Part shown: piece by piece, positions 8,213-18,000 of the stretch
Layout of the letters: every line of letters starts with the position of its first letter
Numbering within the stretch: position 1 is the stretch's first letter
Source: a virus
Length of the DNA: 64,000 nt
IMG/VR virus record: IMGVR_UViG_3300048839_000196
Span: 1-64,000 of that record
Strand: one strand, 5' to 3'
Made by a program: the position numbers and the translations under genes
Notes under the pieces: generated by a model
What the model saw: only the letters and a program-made list of their open reading frames with translations
Told to the model about the DNA's origin: nothing
The model's database searches: none

Positions 8213-9489
8213 GAACCCTTTTATTGATCGCACTGGTTTGTGTTTCACTAATCAGCCTTAATTCGCAGGTTGTAGAGAATGTGGTCAAGGTGACGATGAA
8301 TGAGCCTCTACCAGCTAGGGATGCGTTCTCGCGGCTAAGGGTTTCAAATGCTACCGGCCTGACCGACCATCAGTTCACATACGACTTGGCGCCACTTTTG
8401 TTCGACACGATCACAGTTGGTACCGGCACAGCCATCTCGCACGACAAGACGAACCGCTGCGCAAAGATGACCATGGCTGCTTCCCCGGCGAACTCTGAGG
8501 TTGCTATGCAGACCTTCGAGTGGTTTAAGTATCAGGCCGGTAAGAGTCAGTTGGTATTCATTACATTTAATCTTCGCGGAGCTAAAGACTCGATTATAAA
8601 GTACGCAGGCTATGGCAATAAAGACAACGCAATACGCCTGCAACTTAATGGCACACAAGCTCAGATCGCCATATTGTCAAAGACTGGGTCAGGAAATGAA
8701 GTAGTGAATCAAGAAGACTGGAACCTTGACCGAATGGACGGGAATGGATGCGGTATCAAGCTAGACTGGAATAAGACGCAGATCTTAGTCCTTGATTTTC
8801 AGGCGCTATTTGTTGGCAGAGTCAGAGTTGGTTTTGATGTGGATGGAGATATCATCTATGCCCACGAATTTAATCACGCGAACATCTTATCTGATCCGTA
8901 CATACAGACTGCAACGCTACCAATCAGAGTTGGGATGATCTCAAGTGCGGCGTCAACTACGGACACATTGGATTTGATATGCTCAAGTGTGATAAGCGAA
9001 GGCGGATCAGAAGATATTTCTGCCTACCAATTTGCATCCTCTACATCCGTGACCGCAGGGAATAATACGGACACGCATGTAATCTCTATACAGCCAGACA
9101 CGTCAATCGAGGGCATTGAGAATCACGAGAAAATTCTGCTGGATGGATTCGACATCATTGTTACAGGGAATAACCCGGTGATATACAAGGTGGTTATCGG
9201 TCAGGAGTTGACCAGCATTACTGCAACCGATGCTAATGCCGCTTACTCTGGCGTCGATGTAGTTGCTGGCACACTATCTGGTTCACCAGCAATTGTCATA
9301 GATCAGGGGTATATAGCATCTGGCGCATCCGTAAAGGGGACGATATCAAGACCAATATCCTTTAAGTACCCGATTACTCTTGGCCATGACGGCCTCCCTA
9401 GAGCGCTAGGCAGGATCACAATACTTGCTCAAGGTATAGGAGGCATATCTGCAATTCAATGTACACTAAAATGGAGAGAGATACGATGA
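8209..9489 (+). CDS. Exported paralogue of the fibre-type protein at 2168
   Basis: 426 residues starting with a signal peptide (MRTLLLIALVCVSLISLNSQ) and continuing with the same fold signature as the protein encoded at 2168: DAFSRLRVSN, YQAGKSQLVF, NLDRMDG, VLDFQALFVGRVRVGFDVDG, FNHANIL and CSSVISEGG in the same order and spacing. The two share no long stretch of DNA identity by eye, so the duplication is old or they were acquired separately. With the signal peptide the product should reach the periplasm or cell surface, where it could assemble into virions during lysis, or occupy the phage receptor. ATGA overlaps link it to both neighbours, including the exported protease downstream. Confidence 0.75.
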   Translation: MRTLLLIALVCVSLISLNSQVVENVVKVTMNEPLPARDAFSRLRVSNATGLTDHQFTYDLAPLLFDTITVGTGTAISHDKTNRCAKMTMAASPANSEVAMQTFEWFKYQAGKSQLVFITFNLRGAKDSIIKYAGYGNKDNAIRLQLNGTQAQIAILSKTGSGNEVVNQEDWNLDRMDGNGCGIKLDWNKTQILVLDFQALFVGRVRVGFDVDGDIIYAHEFNHANILSDPYIQTATLPIRVGMISSAASTTDTLDLICSSVISEGGSEDISAYQFASSTSVTAGNNTDTHVISIQPDTSIEGIENHEKILLDGFDIIVTGNNPVIYKVVIGQELTSITATDANAAYSGVDVVAGTLSGSPAIVIDQGYIASGASVKGTISRPISFKYPITLGHDGLPRALGRITILAQGIGGISAIQCTLKWREIR

Positions 9490-10967
9490 AGAAAATTATC
9501 ATACTGCTATTGCAGTTCTTATGTATTGGGATGCACGCACAGGATGTTGTGCTTCCACCCGAAGAGATCACGCCGGTATATGAGCGTAGCATCTTCTCTA
9601 CCGGCAATTGGGGCAGCGTCTTCTTAGGCGCCCCAAAGAATTATCAGCGCATTCAGTCCATGGCCAAGCGATCTGTGCATATCATTATTGGTGACACCGG
9701 ATCTGGATATGCGCACGATGCACTAAAGAAGGTGACCAGAACTGGAAAGTCTTTTGTTGGCGAACCGGTTGGCCCAGATAAGCAAGGGCACTCCACTCAT
9801 GTAGCTGGTATTGTCGCCGCAAGAAATGGCGTAGATCACCTTGGTATCGCGGAGGCTTTGGTTGATATTGGGATGATCCACATATATCCTTATCAGTATT
9901 TATCATCTCAGGGTTTCGGGAGCTATGCTCAAATTGCAGCAGGTCTAAATCAAGCAGCTATTGACTTTGCGCCAATGGTTCAACGCGGAGATTTTGTTAT
10001 GATAAACCTAAGCCTCGGTGGGGCTGGCACAGATGCCGCTGTTGAAGCTGCGCTTAAGCGCTGTAAGGATGCAGGCATCTTAATCTTCGTCGCAGCTGGA
10101 AATACAGGGCAAGTAGGTGTTCAGTTCCCGGGCAAAAGTATTAGCGTGAAAGCTATTGCCGCGCTAGAGCAAACGGCTGATTATGTTCGACGGGCCGGGT
10201 ACTCCACAATGGGCCCAGAGGTATGGATGAGCGCGCCCGGATCAAATGTCTGGTCAACCTATGTTCCGGGCAATACTTACGCATCGCTATCTGGCACAAG
10301 TATGGCTACTCCGACTATGACTGGACTTGCTGCTATCCTAGCCTCCACTAAAAATAAGTACAACCCAGATCAAGTAGTAGCGGCTCTTGAGCGAATAGCT
10401 ACTGATTTACCTCCTGTCGGCAGGGACCAAGAGACAGGCCACGGCATAACCTTCATCGACAAAATCCTATCACTTCCAGACGACCCGGGCAGCGCTCCTA
10501 AGCCTGATCCTAAGCCAGACCCACAACCAGAGCCAAAGCCTGAGCCTGTATATCCGAAGCAGACGAACTACATAGATATCGGCGCCACTCTATCGGCGCG
10601 CTGGGCTAGCAACGGAAAGAACAACTGGCAGGACACGAAGTTCGAGATGGAGATTGAATACACGCACGGGAAAGAGATCAATTCCGCTATTGCAGAGATC
10701 TCAAAGGTAACGCAGGCGCACTTTACAAACAGAGGGTATTTGCTTCTTGGAGATGACGACCTAGAGGATGCGTTGAAATGGTTCGCCTACTTCTACGAAA
10801 TGATCCTGAAGATGGAGGGCCACGAAGTAAGAGTTGCGAAGATACATACAGCTAGTGCAGACAGGCTTGTAGTCACAAACCCTGTAAGATCAAAGATTTC
10901 CGTGAAGAGCGCAAGGCAAGCAAAGCCCGTGCGACTAGGAGTCACTTCATTTAATTTAATTCGATAA
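9486..10967 (+). CDS. Exported subtilisin-like serine protease (S8 family)
   Basis: 493 residues from the ATG at 9486, which overlaps the preceding stop; an in-frame ATG at 9459 would spoil the signal peptide MKKIIILLLQFLCIGMHAQ. The complete S8 catalytic set is visible: Asp70 in IIIGDTGSG, His102 in GHSTHVAGI, oxyanion Asn206 in VAAGNTG and Ser272 in SGTSMATP. The catalytic domain ends near 330, followed by a Pro/Glu/Lys linker (PKPDPKPDPQPEPKPEP) and a C-terminal domain of about 130 residues of unknown type. A functional, secreted peptidase is therefore well supported. Substrates could be fibre precursors encoded next to it, host surface proteins or S-layer. A subtilase within a phage tail/lysis operon is uncommon. 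Confidence 0.9.
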   Translation: MKKIIILLLQFLCIGMHAQDVVLPPEEITPVYERSIFSTGNWGSVFLGAPKNYQRIQSMAKRSVHIIIGDTGSGYAHDALKKVTRTGKSFVGEPVGPDKQGHSTHVAGIVAARNGVDHLGIAEALVDIGMIHIYPYQYLSSQGFGSYAQIAAGLNQAAIDFAPMVQRGDFVMINLSLGGAGTDAAVEAALKRCKDAGILIFVAAGNTGQVGVQFPGKSISVKAIAALEQTADYVRRAGYSTMGPEVWMSAPGSNVWSTYVPGNTYASLSGTSMATPTMTGLAAILASTKNKYNPDQVVAALERIATDLPPVGRDQETGHGITFIDKILSLPDDPGSAPKPDPKPDPQPEPKPEPVYPKQTNYIDIGATLSARWASNGKNNWQDTKFEMEIEYTHGKEINSAIAEISKVTQAHFTNRGYLLLGDDDLEDALKWFAYFYEMILKMEGHEVRVAKIHTASADRLVVTNPVRSKISVKSARQAKPVRLGVTSFNLIR

Positions 10968-10977
10968 AACATTAATC

Positions 10978-11574
10978 ATGGCTAAAGAGAGAGAACCAAA
11001 ATTGAAGCCGATTGGCGACATCAGTGCAACAATCATGCGGCTTTTCTTGAACTTCACTGGAGCACAGCTTGAGAAGAAGATCGGGAACGAAGACGTAAAG
11101 GACGGAGTCATGCTGGCATTCCCGCTAGCAAAGACTATCATCGAGGTGCTTAATGATGAAATCCCAGAGAACGACAAGCAGGTGCGCGAGGCACTGCTCG
11201 ATCACATTAATGGCCCGGTAGCTGACTTCTTGGACCGTATTCTCGGGCAAAAGATCGAGCCGATCGAGAATGAAGACGTTGAGGCTCTGCTGGTATTTAT
11301 TAAGGACAAGGCTATTAGCGCTCTGCGCCTGATCACGGATGATGACGCACAGAACAAGGCCCAGCTCGATCTGTTCTTTGACGAACTCATGCGTGACCCA
11401 CAGTTCCATGCACTGGTCATAGACCGCATCTTGATCCCGATTGCCGTAAAGGCTGGCGCCACTGAAGAGTGGGTGGAGTTCCTGCGTGAAGTCATACAGA
11501 CGACGCTTGATGGCCTACTCAAGGTAAAGGCGGCTCAGCTTCGCGCTCAGCTTAAGCAAATTCAGGAGGCATGA
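10978..11574 (+). CDS. Hypothetical acidic alpha-helical protein (198 aa)
   Basis: Predicted to be almost entirely helical and soluble, without signal peptide or cysteines; it contains segments such as DVKDGVMLAFPLAKTIIEVL, and a C-terminal helix LLKVKAAQLRAQLKQIQ. I do not recognise it. It starts ten bases after the protease stop and overlaps the next gene as ATGA, which places it in the same operon. Helical bundle scaffolds or chaperones for neighbouring fibre proteins are possible, without direct support. Confidence 0.6.
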   Translation: MAKEREPKLKPIGDISATIMRLFLNFTGAQLEKKIGNEDVKDGVMLAFPLAKTIIEVLNDEIPENDKQVREALLDHINGPVADFLDRILGQKIEPIENEDVEALLVFIKDKAISALRLITDDDAQNKAQLDLFFDELMRDPQFHALVIDRILIPIAVKAGATEEWVEFLREVIQTTLDGLLKVKAAQLRAQLKQIQEA

Positions 11575-11972
11575 GAACACTGGCCATTATTGCAGTGCTC
11601 ATGATACACGGACTGACGCTGAGCGCACAGACGCTTGACCCATTCTACCGGTATGCAATCAGTGATACTATCACTGACACGGAGTCCGACACCATTACAC
11701 TACCGGCGCTTATGCTTTCGCCATGGTCTTATAACTGGACCATACAGACTACACAACTCTCTGGAACACAGAACGTTGCGTGTGTCTTACAGGAAAGCGC
11801 AAGTGCCACAGGGACAGACTGGATTCAGATTGACTCGAAGACTACGACTGGATCTACTGATTTGGATCGTATGGTTGGCGCCTTAATCTATGGCCAGCGA
11901 CAAAGGGTCATACTCACTGGAACCGGCACACAGAGTACTCGATACACCATCTACTTTGTAGCGAAGAAATAA
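11571..11972 (+). CDS. Small exported protein, last gene of the plus-strand tail operon
   Basis: 133 residues with a signal peptide (MRTLAIIAVLMIHGLTLSAQ) and a beta-rich mature part containing WSYNWTIQTTQLSGTQN and VCLQES-like strands, a pattern I have seen in small virion-associated proteins of Bacteroidota phages. Its start overlaps the preceding stop (ATGA), and a strong bidirectional terminator follows 22 bases after its stop. Export is well supported; the role is unknown. Confidence 0.65.
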   Translation: MRTLAIIAVLMIHGLTLSAQTLDPFYRYAISDTITDTESDTITLPALMLSPWSYNWTIQTTQLSGTQNVACVLQESASATGTDWIQIDSKTTTGSTDLDRMVGALIYGQRQRVILTGTGTQSTRYTIYFVAKK

Positions 11973-11994
11973 ACGCTCCTTAACCGTTATAGCA

Positions 11995-12028
11995 AAAGCC
12001 CCGGTCGGTTTGTCCGATCCGGGGCTTT
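11995..12028. terminator. Bidirectional intrinsic terminator between convergent operons
   Basis: AAAGCCCCGG and CCGGGGCTTT form the outer stem, extended inward by TCGG/CCGA with one bulged base, around a short loop. A-tracts flank one side and T-rich sequence the other on each strand. It separates the plus-strand gene ending at 11972 from the giant minus-strand gene ending at 12033, so it can stop transcription from both sides. Confidence 0.85.
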
Positions 12029-12032
12029 GTAT

Positions 12033-15000
12033 TTAATCACCTTTCTCTGCTTCTCGCAACTTCTTACGGAACCCGTCGCGCCCTCCGGATGAAACGATCG
12101 CCATGATCTTCTGGCGGTACGTCTTGCCATCGGAAGCCTTTCGATCAAGCTGACCTGAGCGCTGCATTTCAAGGGCTACGTTTACCATTTGTGAGTTAAT
12201 ATCCTGCTCGCGCAGAAGTTTCTCCCTTCGGATAACCTTAGCTGCTCTTGTCAGGTACTCGATCTCTTGGTCAGTCCAAGTCGGAGGAACAAGCGGAGCC
12301 TTAGCGCCGACGTCTGTCATAGACATAAAGTTATACATATCCTGTCGCTCATTCTGACTCAGGTTGGGCTTGTATGCGATCAGGTTTATTCTGCCCTGAT
12401 CCCACATCCACTCAGTAAAGGTCTTATCCTCTTTGTCTTTGTCGGCGGATTTATTGAAGTCATCCCATGACTTTCCCCATCCGTACGCAAACTTTAGCGG
12501 ATATAGTGTCCTTGTGTACGACTCAATAATATGTTCCATGTGCGTAGGAGATATGCTCAGTCCGGTAGCTGCGTACAACGACGGCGTCAGATCTTTGTAG
12601 AACTGAAGCGTACGCTTGTTTGCCTGTGCGTACATTCGTGTATCTTCTCGGCTAAAGAGAATCTGCCTGCCCATCCAGTCCCGGTTAACAATAACCTCGG
12701 CGAAAGGACGCATCAAGGTAGGCACTGCATTTGTGATCTCACCACTGACAAATCCGATCGGATCGAGCGAAGTGAAGAATGCGCTCTTCACATCACTGGT
12801 CACGCTAAGCAGCGAGCGCTTGCCTAGACTTGCATCTACTACTCCATCAGCCACCAGACCAACAACTCGAAGCGCTCCGTACGGCCTCGGGATTAACACA
12901 GGATCATCCACGTCAAACGGGTTCGGAATAGCTAGGTAAAACTGTCGCATGAATGCAGAGTTCATATAGCGATCGAGCCCGTGTTGCATAGTGATCTCGC
13001 CCTTCTCTTTGGGCTCTTCGTCATCATCTCCAGTGGCATATAGTGCATGAAGCATAACCCTGAAGGCAGTAGATCCCATGCCGTACAAGGCAAGCATCCT
13101 CCGGCCAGCAGGATTGGATAGTTGCTTAACCAGCTTTCGCCCTGACTGAAGACCCGCGTTCAAGAAGAGGTACAAGCCGGAGATAAACCTACCTGCACTA
13201 CCCCTAAAGAACTGCCCTTTCTTCTCGAAGTTCAACGTGATGTTCTTGGCGATAGCTGCTGCGCGAATGGGATCTACGCCAAGATCACGCATAGATGCGT
13301 AGGCGGCAAGGCGGGACACGTTCTCGAACCTAGCTGACAGACCCATCATCATTTCGATCATCGCATTCTTTGAGGTAGCCAGATCTCTTGGAAGCCCAGA
13401 TGCGGCCACCCGCTCTGCGTCACGGATGCGCTCATTTACTTTACCGGCGATATCGGTGAAGATGCCTGAGCTATCAAAGTTCCAGCCCATTGACGCACCT
13501 ATTTGTAGGTACTCTGCGTAGTACCTATCCATATCTGAATGCACGCGCTTGCTTGCTATGAACGGGGTGATCTGCTGAGCAGCAGCTTCTCGCCAGCGCT
13601 TTCTCCAAGCCTTCTTCAGCTTCGTGTTGTTGATCTGCAAGAGATCATTCTCTACGCGGATATTAATCGAGCTTTCTTGTATGTCACGCAGGAAGTTATT
13701 TAGAATAAATGTTGGAGAAAGCGAAGTAATACCGATGCGCATGACTCCAAGTATAGCGGAGTACCACTTCATGAACGTACTCATTTCTCCTTCCACGTCT
13801 GGCGAACGAAGCATCGCCAACATCTGATCGCCCGGGTTGGAGAAGTAGATGTACTTCACCTTACCGCCTTCGTAAAACGGCACAGAGTTCTCAAGGATCT
13901 CTTTTGGTAGCAGGCTTTGCGCGCCAACTATGTTGCCATACTTATCCATCTTGGGTACGTTCCTAGCAGAGAATACCCGAATGCGATCAGTTGCCCCGTG
14001 TTGACGTGCAAGCTCAGCGAACCTACGCAGTGCATCCTGCCGGTGCTTCTGCCGGGTGGCTGAGGCGAGTCTTGCGAACGCCAGCTCTAGTGGTCGCACT
14101 ACATCCTCGGCCTGCATATTCAGCAACTTGTGCCTAGTCTTTTGATCATACGGCTTTGACAAGCCTTCAATGCCATTCAGGTTTACAATGCGCTCGCCAT
14201 TTGTGATCCCAAGTTCGTGATTCACAGCATCCTCCGAGTACATCATTGGCACATAGTACTTCCACTGTATAGTGGATTCATCACTGGTGCCCTTGACTAA
14301 GTGATCATAGCGCTTTTGATCTATGCGACCGGCGGCCATGAGTGCGTCAAGGTATGGCGTCAGCATCTTGTCGCGGAACTCCTCATAGAATTGCATATAC
14401 TTATTGAGTTCCGGGTTCGTGGGTAGTGGCTGACCGGGTTGAATAACTGGGAATGATTGCCCAGATATCCTACTCAAGAACTCAGCCTGTCGGTCAAGTG
14501 CCTTTATGTACGCATCGTTCATTTCAGCTATACGCTGTTGAAGATCATTAAACTTGGCGATAAGCCTAGCTAGGTTTGGATCGACTGAAGCCTGCTGATT
14601 GGCCACCTGCCAGAACTGAGCAGTACCTATTCCGGTAGTTTGTAATGAACTTATACCTTGCTGTGCCGATGCCATTAAGCGCTCTATGTCTGAGAATATA
14701 TCCTTCTGATATTTCTCAAGTAGATCTAGCTTCCTAAGCAACCTCTCTGGCAGGTGTAGCGCCAGAAGAAACTCATTGAATTTATTCACACCGCCAAGTT
14801 GCTTTGTGACGCGTCCAACGAATGACTTATCCTTGGATGACTTACTACCGTTGTCACCCCAGAACCAGAGCGTGTGCGCCTGAAGTTCGTAGATAGATGC
14901 AGAGCTGTAAAGCTGCATAGCATCGTATGCATTGAGCGTCCCGGGTAGAAGTACCCCGATCTGCTTTTCTATATCCCGCTGAAACTTTCTTAATGGCGCT

Positions 15001-18000
15001 AAGAAGTTTCCAAAGCGGAAGTCAAATGAGTAGGCGAAGTCTCGCTTGTTCTTGACTTGACTATCGCCAAGTAACTTGCCCATGCGGCGCCAGAAGCGAT
15101 TAGCTTCTTCCACTGCCCCGGCCATAGGCGACCCCGGTGCCCGGTAGCCTCGGCCAGAAACAACCTCGAATAATTCTTTGGCATCGCTCTCAAACATTCC
15201 GAAGTTCCTCGCCGTATTGCGAACGATCTCTAGGTCAGGTATGCGGTCGTAGTTGTCATTAACGTATTTGCGAGCAGCTTTGTACTCCGGGTATGCGCGA
15301 AGAGCTGGGCTGGCTTTTTGCTGGCGGATATCTATACCACTATCGCCATCCTTTATCGCCATGGCCTGCAACTCAAATCCAAATTCATTCTGTGCCAGCT
15401 CAAAGAAAGCATCATCCCTACTCTGTGCCGGGATCTCATTCCAGATGGCGTTAAAGATCGACTCGACGACTGGTGTCTTCTGCCCGGTGGCCTGAGCAAT
15501 GATGGATGCCCGGCTAGACATAGGTGTGACCTTGTAGTCAACACCCGGCTTTGGAGTGTAGCCCGTGGCGACTTTGTGCAACAGACTGTCTTTTGCTACA
15601 CGACCAAGCCCGACCACGGCAGCAGGTATAGACCTACCTTTCGTGTCGATTTTTGGCGAAATTTTCGACACGTTATACCCTTGTGTAGATTCCGCGTACG
15701 CATCTAATGTCGAATTAATTTTTTCTACGCGATTCTCAGCGGCATTGTCGTAAAGAGAAAGGAGCTGTTTCGCCTCAGCGCTATCCAAACCTCCGGGCGT
15801 GTTAGCAAGAAGAGATACTGCATCTTCAACTCGCACCATTTGCTGACCATCCACGGTCGAAACGAACACATCGTCTATGGCGCCAACCACTCCGAGTACA
15901 TCGTACACCGGAACTGCATCTTTATCCAGCGATGCGACAAGCGCTCCGCGCATCACATCCTCCCGGCTCACCTTTCCATCTTTGACAGTAGAGATTCGCT
16001 CTGTAATCCGGGACACCATTTCATAAAGTGGCCGGGCATTGTCAGATAGGGCAGCCTCCACCTTGGCCACATTGCCAACACTCCCGCCTTTCTCAAAAGC
16101 GACGAACGTCTTTCCAACCCTCTCAAGCGAAGATAAATCGTCGGTCTGTACAGATGAAGGGTGCTTGTCAAACATCGCCTCATAGCGCTGCTTTGACTCC
16201 TGATGGTATGTTTCAGCCCTCTTGTTTGACTTTGCGGTAAAGTCAGATAAGTCAAAGACCGGGGGTTCGGAGCGCAGCTTTTCGGTCGTGTCGATCTTTT
16301 TCTGCTGACGGATATCCACTCCTTCTCCAAAGGTCATATTCGATCCGTCAGCAAGTTTGATCTGATTAGCAAACTCGTCGAACACATGGATATGCGCGGT
16401 CATATCCTGCATGTCCATACTTGGGAAACGTACACTAGCATTTATGATGATGCCATCGTGGCCTAAATTTCTGAAAGTCTGGGCGACAATTTGAGAAGAA
16501 ACTAATCTACCTTCTTCGTCCTCCGCGTATGGCAAGTCTCTACGAATAGCTGCTTCAAGCGCGGCGGTAGATATACTATCTTCATATATCCGATCCTCAA
16601 GAATCTGATCTGCCGTGGTAGTTTCTCTAGGCGCCCACTCGTCAATCGCATCTTGCAGCGCTTGAACTACGGTTAGTTCTTCGCCGGAAAGATCGAGTGC
16701 CCTTTGACGAACATCGAACTCATAATCTTCTAGCGCCTCCTCCGGAGTGATGTCATTCTCGTCAGCCATCTCTTGAGCCGCGTCTTCCATATAGGCAGAC
16801 ACGTCCGGCATCATGTCGATGTATTGATCATCGGCGATGCGCACCGGATTATTCAGCTTGACAAAAAGATCGAGAACTTTGTCCTCTCCTCCGTTGTGAC
16901 GATTGTACGAAATAGCAAGCGCTAAAGACTCAAGGTCATTGCGATCAAATGTTTCGAGCTGAGCGTCCGTCAGGTTGAACATATCAATCACCTCTTCTGG
17001 TGATAGCCCGTCCATATCAAAAGACTGCGACAGGTCATCCGCATCGCGCCTGATCTTATACTCAAGGTCTGGGCCGCCCGTGGTGTAGTTGGCCTGCGCG
17101 TCATACTGATCGGATGTGAAATAATTCACCTTTCCAAACTGGCCACCTATCTCACCTTTCTCATTCGCCTTATCAAAAGAGTAGAAGGAGTTTGTCGTTC
17201 CATGGAAGGCTTGGATAACTACCGGCTGCCCGGTCTGAATTTCTAGGACATCCTCGCCATCGACAATAGGTGCATCGCCCACCCATTTTCTGAAGTTCTC
17301 CTGCCCTTCAGGGCCGAGCCATTCAAAGTCTTCGACGGATAGTTTTTGCTGGCGGATTTCTGGTTGCTGATTAACGGCGCTCTGGACTTCGCTCAAAAAA
17401 ATAATTGACTCTGTAGCAATATCGTAAAACTCAGATATTGGCATGACTTTCCGCTCTACATCTGTCAACTTTCTTCTTTGCTGAGCAGCCCTAGATTCAA
17501 CTTCGCCAGCGGTTGCACGGTAAGCTGCGAAAGAATCCAAAATGCCTTTTAGTGGCCCTGTCAATTTCGACTTCTCACCATCTAGCTTAGCTTGCTCTTC
17601 CCTTCCTTTTCGGTAGTAATCATCAGCCATGCCGCTATCCTCCCATCTCTTCCTGAAGCTAGCAAGCATATCAGGGATATAACTATACTCAACAGTGATA
17701 GGAACGAACGTTTCTGAAAATATCCTATACTGCATTATAGTTATCTTTTTATTCGCTAAATCTGGGTCTTGATTCAGCTTGTCTTCAGCAGCCATGAGTT
17801 CTTTCTCGTACTTAATTGCATCAAAAAATGCTCTTAAGTACCTAGACTCTAGGCGCCCAACTCGTTCCAAGATACTTTGGTAGTAGTTTGAATTAGCGCC
17901 AGATTCGAAGCCCTCGATGTATTGTATCGCGTGCTGGACTTCATGCGTAAAAGTTGAGTTTAAGTCATCTATGGACTTGGCTAACTTTTCATCGGACATC

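Noticed and set aside
9459-9485. Upstream ATG for the subtilase
   Set aside because: Would add polar residues before the signal peptide; the ATGA overlap at 9486 and signal peptide geometry favour the later start.
15253-15753. Several plus-strand ORFs opposite the giant gene
   Set aside because: They overlap the continuous 3105-codon frame, have no leader or promoter signals and are the GC-rich mirror frames expected of it.
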